NCBI GenBank assembly: GCA_037482215.1
Contig: CP148074.1
Location: 1,364,001-1,428,000 of the forward strand
Direction of reading: 5' to 3'
Source: Pseudomonas mendocina
Lineage (GTDB): Bacteria > Pseudomonadota > Gammaproteobacteria > Pseudomonadales > Pseudomonadaceae
DNA length: 64,000 nt
The notes beneath the pieces were generated by a model that made no database searches, was not told the origin of the DNA, and saw only the letters and a list, made by a program, of their open reading frames with translations. Positions 20,985 through 32,404 of the stretch are shown here, one piece after another (the first letter of the stretch is position 1; every line of letters begins with the position of its first letter). Made by a program: the position numbers and the translations under genes.

Positions 20985-21079
20985 CAATCGGTCATTGCAA
21001 CGATTTCGTTTAGCCTCTCTGCAGGTGATAAATAATTCAATCTCTGCGTGGCCGCTGATTGAGACTTATCGCCTCTTCA
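20985..21079 (-). pseudogene. Decayed C-terminal end of a DDE transposase
   Basis: On the minus strand the last codons read RLNYLSPAERLNEIVAMTD followed by a stop, and one base away in another frame the preceding residues read SLNQRP. Joined, they give the NQRP-x-RLNYLSPAE arrangement typical of the C-terminus of IS3/IS481-type integrase domains (family from memory). The two pieces are separated by a one-base shift and an upstream stop, so this is a dead remnant. The stretch from 21080 to 21266 contains no gene I can support. Confidence 0.45.
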
Positions 21080-21266
21080 TCCGATTATTTTGTCTCCATC
21101 CTGATAAATCAGCACTTCAGGGAAAGAGAGGCACAGTAGGTCGTTATCATTGCTATTCGTACCGTGGATAAAGACGCCATTGAAAACCGAATTACTGACA
21201 GGATAAACACTGCGCCATTGTCTAGAGTTCGTTGGTCGCAACAGAAACTGCATAAATCTGTAACAG

Positions 21267-21296
21267 AAAAATGCCCGCAGTGATGCGGGCATTTTT
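21267..21296 (-). terminator. Strong terminator downstream of the beta-glucosidase gene
   Basis: A perfect 12-bp stem AAAAATGCCCGC / GCGGGCATTTTT with loop AGTGAT has A-runs and T-runs on both sides. It works for the minus-strand glucosidase gene and could also stop plus-strand transcripts. Confidence 0.9.
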
Positions 21297-21320
21297 GTTT
21301 CCACTGAAGCTAGGGCCTCC

Positions 21321-22814
21321 TCAGACCACCGCATTCATCTCTGCCGCACGGCGATACCATTCGGCACTGAGCTTTGGGGTGCGCTTCTGTGTGGCGAAGT
21401 CGACGTGCACGAGGCCGAAGCGCACGCTGTAGCCGCCCGTCCATTCCAGATTGTCGAAGGCGCTCCAAGCGAAGTTACCTTTGACGGGCGCGCCTTCAGC
21501 AATGGCTCGTTGTAGGTTGGTCATCACGGCACGCAAGTACATCAGGCGGTCGGTATCCAGTACGCGACCGTCTGCGCTCAGGGTGTCGTCGGCGGCGCAG
21601 CCGCTTTCGGTGATGTAGATCGCTTTGGGTTTCCAGATCGCATTCACCAGCCTCGGGCCCCAGTACATTACTTCCGGGGAAAAGCTGTGCCAGCGCGAGC
21701 CCATGCGCGGGTGTGACAAGGAGGTGGGTATTTCAATAAAACCCTGCTCATTGTCGGCCGCTTCGATGTAATTTTTCGGTACGTAAATATTCACTCCAAC
21801 AAAGTCCAGTGGGCTGCCTATGGCGCGCATGTCCTCATCGGTAAAACGGGGGGCATCGGCGCCAGCGCTGGCGAGATAGTGTTGGTCATAGCGCCCAGTG
21901 AGCATGACATCGAGGAAGCGGTCGTTGTAGCGTTTAGTGGCGATTTCAGCAGCGCGCACATTAGCTGGCGTGTCACTGACCGGGACTCCGGCAAACAGAA
22001 CATCAGCCGGGCCAATTTGGAGGCCTTTGGGGGCTGCGGCACGCATGGCTTGAACGCTTAAGCCGTGAGCCAGAACAGCATGGTGAGCAACTTGGTTCAG
22101 GTCGCGGGTTGAGAGCTTAATTCCCGGCGCCAGCTCAATACGCTGTTCCTTACCCTGAACCATCATGGATGTACCTTGGTGGCCCATGTCCACGAAGTTC
22201 TGCAATTCATTCAGGGTGAAAAAGTGCTTAACTCGATCCCCAAGGTGTTTCGCCACAACGGCGGCGTAGTCGGCAAACGCTTTAGCAGTGTCGCGTGATT
22301 GCCAGCCCCCTTTTTCTTGAAGGGCTTGCGGTAAATCCCAGTGATAAAGGGTCACAAAGGGTTCGATGCCGGCTTCCAGTTGGGCGTCGACAAGGCGGGA
22401 ATAAAAGTCCAGACCGGCTTCATTGAGTTTGCCTGTGCCATTCGGGAATAGACGGGGCCAGGAGATAGAAAATCGGTAGGCATTGGCCCCCAGTCCACGA
22501 ATGATTTGAATGTCTTCACGGTAACGATGGTAATGGTCAATGGCGACATCCCCGGTATCGCCATTAGCCATTTTGCCTGGCGTGTGGGCGTAGACATCCC
22601 AGATAGATTGGCCTTTGCCATCTGCATTGGCGGCACCTTCGATTTGGTAGGCTGCAGTGGCAACACCCCAGCGAAAGCCCTTAGGAAACGCGTGGGCGGT
22701 GCTGTTCTGAGCAGTAGCACCCGTCGGCTGCGAAGGCTTACCGACTTGCGCGCTGGCCAAGCCTGCCACGCTAGCACCAGCCAAGAAAACAAACGCACGT
22801 CTATTCAAGGTCAT
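21321..22814 (-). CDS. Tat-exported GH1 beta-glucosidase
   Basis: Glycoside hydrolase family 1 enzyme that would cleave beta-glucosides such as cellobiose or aryl glucosides. ATG 22814 with GAGGA upstream gives 497 residues starting MTLNRRAFVFLAGAS: a twin-arginine motif, hydrophobic core and AxA site (LASA), predicting export in folded form to the periplasm. GH1 landmarks are GFRWGVATAAYQIEG, the acid/base Glu in TLNEL (about residue 201, with Leu where most GH1 have Pro), and the nucleophile Glu in YITESG (about residue 400). It stands alone between the autotransporter block and cfa. Export is unusual for GH1, which is mostly cytoplasmic. Confidence 0.92.
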   Translation of the reverse strand: MTLNRRAFVFLAGASVAGLASAQVGKPSQPTGATAQNSTAHAFPKGFRWGVATAAYQIEGAANADGKGQSIWDVYAHTPGKMANGDTGDVAIDHYHRYREDIQIIRGLGANAYRFSISWPRLFPNGTGKLNEAGLDFYSRLVDAQLEAGIEPFVTLYHWDLPQALQEKGGWQSRDTAKAFADYAAVVAKHLGDRVKHFFTLNELQNFVDMGHQGTSMMVQGKEQRIELAPGIKLSTRDLNQVAHHAVLAHGLSVQAMRAAAPKGLQIGPADVLFAGVPVSDTPANVRAAEIATKRYNDRFLDVMLTGRYDQHYLASAGADAPRFTDEDMRAIGSPLDFVGVNIYVPKNYIEAADNEQGFIEIPTSLSHPRMGSRWHSFSPEVMYWGPRLVNAIWKPKAIYITESGCAADDTLSADGRVLDTDRLMYLRAVMTNLQRAIAEGAPVKGNFAWSAFDNLEWTGGYSVRFGLVHVDFATQKRTPKLSAEWYRRAAEMNAVV

Positions 22815-23265
22815 CGGCGCATCCTCGGTGTTATGCCTGGAGACATACGAAAGATACGTTGGTGCCACTCAATCAGTACAGTCGTGCATCAAATCTAATA
22901 GGGGCTTGAGGGCGTGTGATCAGGGGGAAGTCAGGGAGCAATATTTTGGAATGTGCACTGTATTGGTGTTTGAGGCGAGTTCCGCAGAGTTAATACCTTA
23001 GATTGTTATGAATAGTGAGTACGTCTGGCTCAGTATTCTTACTAAGCCCCCTAGGGCCAAGACTTCATCAAACAAACAGTTTTATCGCCAAGGAATCCTG
23101 CGTTGTTAGGAGTGTCCATACCTCATCTGTGACGGATTGGCGATTGGGTTCCTCGGTGGCGGTGGCTACTCCGTTGTTTAGTCGCAACCTCCGTGCAGAT
23201 TGGTTTTTGCTGTTATCGCAATGTTTGAGCCGTGCTTGAGCAGGGCTTTGATGGAGGGGGTAACG
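22815..23265. other. Intergenic region between the glucosidase gene and cfa
   Basis: These 451 bases should hold the divergent promoters of the beta-glucosidase and cfa genes. I found no convincing -35/-10 pair, no RNA gene and no operator. A 74-residue frame on + (23015-23239) lacks a ribosome site and recognisable features. Confidence 0.5.
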
Positions 23266-24384
23266 ATGCCGGAAGCAAAGCTGCAAAAGCGAGTTGAAGG
23301 GTTGTTGATGGAGGCGGATGTTCTTGTAGGCGGTGACCGCGCGCAGGATATTCAGGTTTACGAGCCGCATTTCTATTCGCGGGTATTGGCCCAGGGCTCC
23401 CTCGGGCTGGGTGAGAGCTACATGGATGGCTGGTGGGATGCCAATCAGCTGGATGCCTTTCTGTTCCATCTGGTCAAAGCCCGCCTAGATGACCGCGTGC
23501 ATGGTAGCGGTGAAGTTTGGGATGCTCTTAAGGCCAAGCTGTTCAACCTGCAAACGGGCAAGGGTAGCTTTGAGGTCGGCAAGCGTCACTACGATCTGGG
23601 TAACGACCTGTATCAGGCCATGCTCGGCAAACGTTTGGTCTACAGCTGTGGCTACTGGCGTAACAGCGCTGATCTGGATGCTGCGCAAGAGGCCAAACTT
23701 GATCTGATTTGCCGCAAGTTGCAGCTGCGCCCTGGTATGCGTGTGCTGGATATTGGTTGCGGCTGGGGGGAGGCACTGAAGTTTGCCGCTGAGCGTTATG
23801 GGGTTGAAGGCGTCGGCATCACCATTTCCCAAGAGCAGGCGGTGTTCGCTCAGGAGCTATGCCAAGGATTGCCCGTTGAAATTCGTTTGCAGGATTACCG
23901 TGATCTTAATGAGTCGTTCGACGCGATTTTCTCTATCGGCATGTTCGAACACGTCGGCGTCAAGAATTACCGGGACTACTTCGAAGTAGCGAGGCGATGT
24001 TTGCCTGAGCACGGGCTGTTTCTGCTACACAGCATCGGCACTAATGTGAGTAGCGACCACACCGACCCCTGGATTGCCCGCTATATATTCCCCAACTCCA
24101 TGCTGCCCTCGGCAGCGCAAATAACCTCCGCAATGGAGGGGCTGTTTGTCCTGGAGGACTGGCACAACTTCGGCACTGATTACGACCTGACTTTGCAAGC
24201 CTGGCGCGACAATATCGACGCTGCATGGGACAGGCTGGACGCTGGCTATGATGAGCGCTTTCGCCGTATGTGGCATTTCTACTTGGCCGGCTCGATGGCT
24301 GCATTTCGCACCCGCCATGCGCAGCTCTGGCAGTTGGTGCTTTCCCCTGAGGGAGTACCGGGCGGGTATGTGGGGCCCCGATAG
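23266..24384 (+). CDS. cfa: Cyclopropane-fatty-acyl-phospholipid synthase
   Basis: Methylates double bonds of membrane phospholipid acyl chains with S-adenosylmethionine to form cyclopropane rings, typically in stationary phase or acid stress. The start is ATG 23266 with a strong GGAGGGGG 5 bases upstream; the product has 372 residues. SAM-binding motif I VLDIGCGWGE lies near residue 161; GSFEVGKRHYDLGNDLY and GVGITISQEQ are conserved in the family. C-terminal FRRMWHFYLAGSMAAFR is typical. It stands divergent from the glucosidase gene and 62 bases before the AhpD-like gene. Confidence 0.95.
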   Translation: MPEAKLQKRVEGLLMEADVLVGGDRAQDIQVYEPHFYSRVLAQGSLGLGESYMDGWWDANQLDAFLFHLVKARLDDRVHGSGEVWDALKAKLFNLQTGKGSFEVGKRHYDLGNDLYQAMLGKRLVYSCGYWRNSADLDAAQEAKLDLICRKLQLRPGMRVLDIGCGWGEALKFAAERYGVEGVGITISQEQAVFAQELCQGLPVEIRLQDYRDLNESFDAIFSIGMFEHVGVKNYRDYFEVARRCLPEHGLFLLHSIGTNVSSDHTDPWIARYIFPNSMLPSAAQITSAMEGLFVLEDWHNFGTDYDLTLQAWRDNIDAAWDRLDAGYDERFRRMWHFYLAGSMAAFRTRHAQLWQLVLSPEGVPGGYVGPR

Positions 24385-24446
24385 AGGGGCCGTATACTGT
24401 GGCTATTGCCGGTCAGGAAGAACCGGTCTTTCTCGTAGAGGATGCT

Positions 24447-24878
24447 ATGAACAATTTGCGTTTGCCCTATCAAACCCTTTCACCTGAAGCCTACACAGGA
24501 TTTGGATTCGCCAAACTGGCTCTCGATAAAAGTAGCCTCGGTAAGCCCTTGGTCGAGCTGGTTTACTTGCGTGTATCGCAGATCAATGCTTGTGCTTACT
24601 GTCTGGAGTTGCACGCCAATGCCTTACGCAAAGGTGGAATGCCCCAGGTCAAACTAGACAGTCTTGCCGGATGGCGAGTGAGTCATCAGTTTAGTGAGCG
24701 GGAGAGAGCGGCGTTGGCTTGGACGGATTCGTTGGTGCATGTTGCCGAGACGCATGCACCAGATAGTGAGTTTGCTCCTTTGAAAAAGCATTTCAGTGAT
24801 GCTGAGATCGCGGATCTGACTTTCGCTGTTTCATTAATGAGCGCTTTTAACAGGTTGGCCATTGGCATGCGCCAGTGA
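24447..24878 (+). CDS. AhpD-like (carboxymuconolactone decarboxylase family) protein
   Basis: Small alkylhydroperoxidase-like protein of 143 residues. The redox motif C49-A-Y-C52 with H56 (NACAYCLELH) is intact, as in AhpD-type peroxidase/disulfide reductases. The family's conserved Glu upstream is present (VELVYLRVSQIN). The start ATG 24447 has GAGG just upstream; a TATACT -10-like sequence lies at 24393-24398 without a good -35. A 6-bp stem overlaps the cfa stop. It may handle peroxide or lactone substrates; the true substrate cannot be inferred from context. Confidence 0.88.
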   Translation: MNNLRLPYQTLSPEAYTGFGFAKLALDKSSLGKPLVELVYLRVSQINACAYCLELHANALRKGGMPQVKLDSLAGWRVSHQFSERERAALAWTDSLVHVAETHAPDSEFAPLKKHFSDAEIADLTFAVSLMSAFNRLAIGMRQ

Positions 24879-24996
24879 TTGAAATATGCGTTATGCGGCA
24901 TCCTGACTCGCTGTGAGGGTCGCCAGAAATCACCCTTAAATGAGAAGATAGTGCAATTGAAATGATGCCCTGTTTGAGATGGGCTAAGGACTCAAT

Positions 24997-26367
24997 ATGC
25001 ACATGACTCGCAGACAGATGCTATTTGGGCTCGCAGGCCTTGGTGTTGTAGGGCTGAGCGCCGGTGGTGTGCGCTATTGGTTGGGGCGGCCGGAAAATGT
25101 CGCCACCCACGATTACGAACTGATCGCCGCTCCGCTGGATATGGAGTTGGTGCCGGGGCATACCACTCAAGCTTGGGCTTACGGTGGCAAAGCCCCCGGT
25201 GTCGAGTTGCGCTGTCGCCAGGGTGAGCGCCTGCGGGTTCGTTTTATCAACAAGCTTGATGTAGAAACCACCATTCATTGGCATGGCATCCGTCTGCCGT
25301 TGTCGATGGATGGGGTGCCTTACGTCTCCCAGGCGCCGGTTAAGCCGGGGGAGTATTTCGATTACAACTTCATCACTCCAGATGCCGGCAGCTACTGGTA
25401 TCACCCCCATACTGCCAGTGGTGAACAGCTGGGACGAGGGTTGGTCGGGCCGCTAATTGTTGAAGAGCGGGAGCCGACGGGCTTTGTCCATGAGCGCACG
25501 TTGAGCATCAAAAGCTGGCACGTGGATGAGCAGGGCGCTTTTACTGATTTCAGTGTGCCTCGTGAGGCTGCGCGTGGTGGTACTCCGGGGCGTTTGAGCA
25601 CGGTTAATGGCGTGCATGCGCCAGTCTTGGAGCTGCCTGCCGGGCAGATCGTGCGACTACGCCTGCTCAATTTGGATAACACGCACACCTACCGCCTCAA
25701 CCTGCCGGGCGCTGATGCCCGTGTGTATGCGCTGGATGGCAACCCGGTAGAACCCCATGCGTTCCCTAAGGAGTACTGGATCGGGCCCGGTATGCGTATT
25801 GATATCGGTCTGAAAGTTCCGGAGGCGGGTAAAGAGCTTCCCTTGCGCAACGGGCCGTTGCGCCTGGCTACGCTGAAATCAGTTGCCAGTCAGGAGGCGT
25901 CCGGGACTTGGCCGCCAGCCATTCCTGCAAACCCTGTCGCTGAGCCGGACCTGGCTAATGCACAAACCTTGCGGTTCAACTTTGAATGGGCAGGGGCCGT
26001 GTCTGTCGGTTTGGATCAAGGTGGGGCGCACAGCTTTTGGCAGGTTAATGGCCAGGTCTGGGATATTAACGACAAAACCTGCGCCGACCGGCCGATTGCC
26101 AAGCTTGAGCTGGGCAAGAGCTATATTTTTGAGCTGCGCAATCTGTCCCAGTACCAGCACCCAATTCATCTGCATGGCATGACCTTTAAAGTCCTCAGCT
26201 CTGACCGTAAGAGCATTACGCCATATTTCACTGACACCTATCTGCTGGGTAAGAATGAACGTGCGAAGGTGGCGTTGGTTGCAGATAATCCGGGGGTTTG
26301 GATGTTCCACTGTCATGTCATCGACCACATGGAGACCGGTCTAATGGCATCTATCGAGGTCGCTTGA
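24997..26367 (+). CDS. Tat-exported multicopper oxidase
   Basis: Periplasmic copper oxidase of the CueO/laccase type, 456 residues. The N-terminus MTRRQMLFGLAGLG is a twin-arginine signal. All four copper-binding motifs are seen: HWHG (about residue 94), HPH in YWYHPHT (about 135), HPIHLHG (about 387) and HCHVIDHMETGLM (about 438), which gives type 1, 2 and 3 copper sites with an axial Met. The Met-rich insert that marks CueO is absent, so cuprous oxidase activity is less certain; P. aeruginosa has a similar gene after guaA (from memory). AAGGA supports ATG 24997. tadA begins directly after its stop. Confidence 0.92.
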   Translation: MHMTRRQMLFGLAGLGVVGLSAGGVRYWLGRPENVATHDYELIAAPLDMELVPGHTTQAWAYGGKAPGVELRCRQGERLRVRFINKLDVETTIHWHGIRLPLSMDGVPYVSQAPVKPGEYFDYNFITPDAGSYWYHPHTASGEQLGRGLVGPLIVEEREPTGFVHERTLSIKSWHVDEQGAFTDFSVPREAARGGTPGRLSTVNGVHAPVLELPAGQIVRLRLLNLDNTHTYRLNLPGADARVYALDGNPVEPHAFPKEYWIGPGMRIDIGLKVPEAGKELPLRNGPLRLATLKSVASQEASGTWPPAIPANPVAEPDLANAQTLRFNFEWAGAVSVGLDQGGAHSFWQVNGQVWDINDKTCADRPIAKLELGKSYIFELRNLSQYQHPIHLHGMTFKVLSSDRKSITPYFTDTYLLGKNERAKVALVADNPGVWMFHCHVIDHMETGLMASIEVA

Positions 26368-26369
26368 TT

Positions 26370-26852
26370 GTGCGCCAACCCCTGATTATCGACCGTAGCC
26401 GTGACCAGCATTTTATGGCTGAAGCACTGGCGTTGGCGGCAAAAGGCGCAGAGCTGGGTGAGGTGCCCGTCGGAGCGGTGCTGGTGCAGGACGGTGAGAT
26501 TATCGGGCGGGGCTTCAACTGCCCGATCTCAACCCATGATCCCAGTGCCCACGCAGAGATGGTGGCGATTCGTGATGCTGCTGCGCATCTGCAAAACTAC
26601 CGCCTGCCGGGCTCAACCCTGTACGTAACGCTTGAACCGTGCAGCATGTGTGCTGGCCTGATTGTGCACTCACGGGTGCAGCGAGTGGTGTACGGCGCTA
26701 CAGAGCCTAAGGCGGGTGTGGTGCAAAGCCGGGGCGAGTTCTTTCAGCAGGGCTTTCTAAATCACCGGGTTTTGGTGGAAGGTGGGTTGATGGCGGCGGA
26801 GTGTGGGGCCATTCTCAGCGAGTTTTTTAGGCGCCGCCGCGAGCAGCGCTAA
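26370..26852 (+). CDS. tadA: tRNA-specific adenosine deaminase TadA
   Basis: Essential zinc enzyme that converts A34 to inosine in the anticodon of tRNA-Arg(ACG). Zinc and catalytic motifs are HAEMVAI (His ligand plus proton-shuttle Glu) and PCSMCAGL (two Cys ligands). The start is uncertain: GTG 26370 gives 160 residues with GAGG 11 bases upstream, while TTG 26364, overlapping the oxidase stop, has a better 5-base spacing. Both begin just after or within the multicopper oxidase stop, so translation is probably coupled. It is convergent with mltF, only 10 bases away. Confidence 0.95.
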   Translation: MRQPLIIDRSRDQHFMAEALALAAKGAELGEVPVGAVLVQDGEIIGRGFNCPISTHDPSAHAEMVAIRDAAAHLQNYRLPGSTLYVTLEPCSMCAGLIVHSRVQRVVYGATEPKAGVVQSRGEFFQQGFLNHRVLVEGGLMAAECGAILSEFFRRRREQR

Positions 26853-26862
26853 AACGGACCGA

Positions 26863-28395
<1,533 letters not shown>

Positions 28396-28444
28396 TCAGA
28401 TTAACCCTTGCCTTCACGGGTGCCATCAACGCCTCATTTTAGGC

Positions 28445-28450
28445 TAGAAT
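28445..28450 (+). promoter_or_regulatory. Possible -10 box of purL
   Basis: TAGAAT lies 42 bases before the purL start. No -35 with correct spacing is evident, so the call rests on the -10 alone. Confidence 0.35.
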
Positions 28451-28491
28451 GCACGGCCTCAAAGTACACCCCTTCCCAGAGGCTGTCCCCG

Positions 28492-31400
28492 ATGTTGATC
28501 CTGCGCGGCGCTCCCGCCCTTTCTGCTTTCCGTCACGGCAAACTGCTTGAGCTGCTGACCAGCAAAGTTCCTGCCGTCACCGGCCTGTATGCCGAATTCG
28601 CGCACTTTGCCGATGTTACTGGCGTACTGACTGCCGACGAAGAGCGGGTTCTGGCCCGTTTGCTGAAGTATGGCCCTAGTGTTCCGGTGCAGGAGCCGAC
28701 TGGCCGCCTGTTTCTGACTATTCCGCGTTTCGGCACGATTTCGCCATGGTCGAGTAAGGCCAGCGACATTGCCCGAAACTGTGGCCTGGCCAAAATCGAG
28801 CGTATCGAGCGTGGTCTGGCCTATTACGTGAGTGGCGAGCTGAGCGAGGCTGATGCGCAACTGGTAGCAGAGCTGCTGCATGACCGCATGACTCAGGTTG
28901 TTTTGAGCAGCCTGGAAGGCGCCTCGGCGTTGTTCAGCCATGCCCAACCGAAGCCGCTGACGGCAGTTGATGTGCTGGGCGGTGGTCGTGCGGCGCTGGA
29001 AAAGGCTAACGCAGATCTGGGTCTGGCACTGGCAGAAGACGAGATCGACTACCTGTTGACCAGCTTCCAGGGACTGGGACGTAACCCACACGACATCGAA
29101 CTGATGATGTTTGCGCAGGCCAACTCTGAGCACTGTCGCCACAAGATTTTCAACGCCAGCTGGGATATCGATGGTGAAAGCCAGGAGAAGTCCCTGTTCG
29201 GCATGATCAAAAACACCTACGAGATGAACCGCGAAGGTGTTCTGTCGGCCTACAAAGATAACGCTTCGGTTATCGTTGGCCACGTTGCTGGTCGTTTCTT
29301 CCCGAACCCTGAGACCCGTGAATACGGCGCCACTCAGGAGCCGGTGCACATCCTGATGAAGGTGGAAACCCATAACCACCCAACCGCCATTGCACCATTC
29401 CCGGGCGCCTCCACTGGCTCCGGTGGTGAGATCCGCGATGAAGGTGCTACCGGTCGTGGTTCCAAGCCGAAAGCTGGCCTGACAGGTTTCACTGTGTCCA
29501 ACCTGCAGATTCCGGGTTTCGAGCAGCCTTGGGAAGTGCCGTATGGCAAGCCTGAGCGCATCGTGACCCCGCTGGACATCATGATTGAAGGCCCACTCGG
29601 TGGTGCGGCGTTCAACAACGAGTTCGGTCGTCCTGCACTGACGGGTTACTTCCGTACCTTCGAACAGGCAATCCAGACCCCGCGTGGCGAGGAAGTCCGT
29701 GGATACCACAAGCCGATCATGCTGGCCGGTGGTATGGGTAACATCCGTGAGGAGCACGTTCAAAAGGGCGAAATCAGCGTCGGCGGCAAGCTCATCGTAT
29801 TGGGCGGCCCGGCCATGCTGATCGGCCTGGGCGGTGGTGCGGCTTCGTCCATGGCTACTGGTGCCAGCTCTGCGGATCTGGACTTCGCCTCGGTCCAGCG
29901 TGAAAACCCTGAAATGGAGCGCCGTTGCCAGGAAGTTATCGACCGTTGCTGGCAGTTGGGCGATAAAAACCCGATCAAGTTTATCCATGACGTGGGCGCC
30001 GGTGGTTTGTCCAACGCCTTCCCTGAGTTGGTAAACGATGCCGGTCGCGGTGGCCGTTTTGAACTGCGCAACGTGCCTAACGATGAACCAGGCATGGCCC
30101 CGCACGAAATCTGGTGTAACGAATCCCAGGAACGTTATGTCCTGTCGGTTGATGCCGCTGATCTTGAGCGTTTCAAAGCGATCTGTGAGCGTGAGCGTTG
30201 CCCGTTTGCCGTGGTAGGTGAAGCCACTGAAGAAGCCCACTTGACCGTTGCTGACAGCCACTTTGGTAATAAGCCCGTGGATATGCCGCTCAATGTGCTG
30301 CTGGGCAAACCGCCACGCATGCACCGTTCGGTCACCCGTGAGGCTGAGCTGGGCGATGACTTCCGCGCCTCCAGCGTCGCCATTGATGAGGCCGTTAAGC
30401 GCGTTCTGCATCATCCGGCGGTAGCCAGCAAGAGCTTCCTGATCACCATTGGCGACCGTACCATCACAGGTCTGGTTGCCCGTGATCAGATGGTCGGCCC
30501 ATGGCAAGTGCCTGTGGCTGATTGTGCTGTGACTGCGACCAGCTTTGATGTCTACACCGGCGAGTCCATGGCAATGGGTGAGCGTACACCGCTTGCTCTG
30601 TTGGATGCAGCTGCATCGGGTCGTATGGCAATTGGTGAGACCATCACCAACCTGGCAGCTTCGCGTATTGAAAAACTTGGCGACATCAAACTGTCTGCCA
30701 ACTGGATGGCCGCGGCTGGCCACCCAGGTGAAGATGCTCGTCTGTACGAAACCGTAAAAGCAGTTGGTATGGAGCTGTGTCCGGAGCTGGGAATCACCAT
30801 CCCGGTGGGCAAAGACTCCATGTCCATGAAGACCCGCTGGCAGGACGAAGGCACTGAGAAGACTGTAACGTCTCCGCTGTCGCTGATCGTGACCGGCTTT
30901 GCTCCGGTAAGCGACATTCGCAAGACCCTGACCCCGCAACTGCGCATGGACAAGGGTGATACCGACCTGATCCTGATCGACCTCGGCCGTGGACAGAACC
31001 GCATGGGGGCGTCGATCCTCGCGCAGGTGTACGGCAAGATTGCCGACAAGGCGCCGGACGTGGATGACGCAGAAGACCTCAAGGCCTTCTTTGCTGTGAT
31101 TCAGGGCCTGAATCAGGATGGCCGTATCCTGTCTTATCACGACCGTTCCGACGGCGGCCTGCTGGTCACTGTGCTGGAAATGGCGTTTGCCGGCCATTGT
31201 GGTCTCGAACTGGCGCTGGACGCACTGGCGGATGACCGCAACAGTGTGGCCGATGTGCTGTTCAACGAAGAGCTGGGTGCTGTCATCCAGGTTCAGCAGG
31301 GCTCCACCGAAGAAGTACTGGCTCAGTTCAGTGCGGCTGGTCTGGGTGACTGTGTGTCTGTGATCGGTAAGCCGGTTAACAGCGACAAGATCAGCATCCG

Positions 31401-32388
31401 CTTTAATGATCAGCTGGTGTTCAGTGGCGAACGCCGTCTGCTGCACCGTGAGTGGGCGCAGACCAGCTATCAGATTCAGCGTCTGCGTGATAACGCCGAG
31501 TGCGCTGATCAGGAATTCGACGTCCTGCTGGATGAAGAAAACCCAGGTCTGACTGCCAAGCTGTCCTTCGATGTAAATCAGGACATCAGCGCGCCATACA
31601 TCCGCACAGGCGTGCGTCCGAAGATCGCTGTACTGCGCGAGCAGGGTGTTAACGGCCAGGTAGAAATGGCTGCCGCCTTTGACCGCGCGGGTTTCAGTGC
31701 CATCGACGTGCACATGAGCGATATCCTCAGCGGTCGCGTTAGCCTGGAAGAGTTCAAGGGGCTGGTGGCGTGCGGTGGCTTCTCCTACGGTGACGTACTG
31801 GGGGCCGGTGAAGGCTGGGCCAAGTCCATCCTGTTCAACCGCCGTGCCCGCGACGGCTTCCAAGCGTTCTTTGAACGTAAGGACAGCTTTGCCCTGGGCG
31901 TGTGCAACGGTTGCCAGATGATGAGCAACCTCAGTGAGCTGATCCCGGGCACTGAGTTCTGGCCGCACTTTGTCCGTAACCGCTCCGAGCAGTTCGAGGC
32001 CCGTGTCGCTATGGTGCAGGTGCAGGAGTCAGCTTCGATCTTCCTGCAGGGTATGGCCGGTTCGCGTATGCCAATCGCCATTGCCCACGGGGAAGGTCAT
32101 GCTGAATTCGAGAACGAAGAGGCATTACTGGAAGCTGATCTGTCCGGTTGTGTGTCGCTGCGTTTTGTCGACAACCATGGCAAGGTTACTGAAACCTACC
32201 CGGCCAACCCTAACGGTTCGCCGCGTGGTATCACTGGCCTGACCAGCCGTGATGGTCGTGTGACTATCATGATGCCGCACCCTGAGCGTGTATTCCGTGC
32301 GGTGCAGAACTCTTGGCGTCCAGACGAGTGGCAGGAAGATGCAGGCTGGATGCGCATGTTCCGTAATGCCCGTGTTTGGGTTGACTGA
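28492..32388 (+). CDS. purL: Phosphoribosylformylglycinamidine synthase, large single-chain form
   Basis: Converts FGAR to FGAM in purine synthesis using ATP and glutamine. ATG 28492 starts [13 protein letters not shown] and gives 1298 residues, the gammaproteobacterial single-chain type. Visible parts are the N-terminal PurS-like domain, linker, two AIR-synthase-type halves ([15 protein letters not shown] in the active site; [26 protein letters not shown]) and the C-terminal glutamine amidotransferase with Cys in GVCNGCQMM (about residue 1137) and catalytic His/Glu in MPHPERVFR. Nothing is missing. CDGSH-type protein gene follows 16 bases after the stop. Confidence 0.98.
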   Translation: MLILRGAPALSAFRHGKLLELLTSKVPAVTGLYAEFAHFADVTGVLTADEERVLARLLKYGPSVPVQEPTGRLFLTIPRFGTISPWSSKASDIARNCGLAKIERIERGLAYYVSGELSEADAQLVAELLHDRMTQVVLSSLEGASALFSHAQPKPLTAVDVLGGGRAALEKANADLGLALAEDEIDYLLTSFQGLGRNPHDIELMMFAQANSEHCRHKIFNASWDIDGESQEKSLFGMIKNTYEMNREGVLSAYKDNASVIVGHVAGRFFPNPETREYGATQEPVHILMKVETHNHPTAIAPFPGASTGSGGEIRDEGATGRGSKPKAGLTGFTVSNLQIPGFEQPWEVPYGKPERIVTPLDIMIEGPLGGAAFNNEFGRPALTGYFRTFEQAIQTPRGEEVRGYHKPIMLAGGMGNIREEHVQKGEISVGGKLIVLGGPAMLIGLGGGAASSMATGASSADLDFASVQRENPEMERRCQEVIDRCWQLGDKNPIKFIHDVGAGGLSNAFPELVNDAGRGGRFELRNVPNDEPGMAPHEIWCNESQERYVLSVDAADLERFKAICERERCPFAVVGEATEEAHLTVADSHFGNKPVDMPLNVLLGKPPRMHRSVTREAELGDDFRASSVAIDEAVKRVLHHPAVASKSFLITIGDRTITGLVARDQMVGPWQVPVADCAVTATSFDVYTGESMAMGERTPLALLDAAASGRMAIGETITNLAASRIEKLGDIKLSANWMAAAGHPGEDARLYETVKAVGMELCPELGITIPVGKDSMSMKTRWQDEGTEKTVTSPLSLIVTGFAPVSDIRKTLTPQLRMDKGDTDLILIDLGRGQNRMGASILAQVYGKIADKAPDVDDAEDLKAFFAVIQGLNQDGRILSYHDRSDGGLLVTVLEMAFAGHCGLELALDALADDRNSVADVLFNEELGAVIQVQQGSTEEVLAQFSAAGLGDCVSVIGKPVNSDKISIRFNDQLVFSGERRLLHREWAQTSYQIQRLRDNAECADQEFDVLLDEENPGLTAKLSFDVNQDISAPYIRTGVRPKIAVLREQGVNGQVEMAAAFDRAGFSAIDVHMSDILSGRVSLEEFKGLVACGGFSYGDVLGAGEGWAKSILFNRRARDGFQAFFERKDSFALGVCNGCQMMSNLSELIPGTEFWPHFVRNRSEQFEARVAMVQVQESASIFLQGMAGSRMPIAIAHGEGHAEFENEEALLEADLSGCVSLRFVDNHGKVTETYPANPNGSPRGITGLTSRDGRVTIMMPHPERVFRAVQNSWRPDEWQEDAGWMRMFRNARVWVD

Positions 32389-32404
32389 GTAAGGGGCGCG
32401 GGCT

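Noticed and set aside
21077..21334. An 85-codon minus-strand frame between the transposase tail and the glucosidase gene
   Set aside because: Runs through the strong terminator at 21267-21296 and into the glucosidase end; no ribosome site or known feature.
23015..23239. A 74-codon plus-strand frame upstream of cfa
   Set aside because: No ribosome site, no domain, and it ends just before the strongly supported cfa start.
28459..31968. A 1169-codon open frame antisense to purL
   Set aside because: It lies wholly opposite an intact, strongly conserved purL and shows no recognisable domain; such frames arise from codon bias in GC-rich genes.
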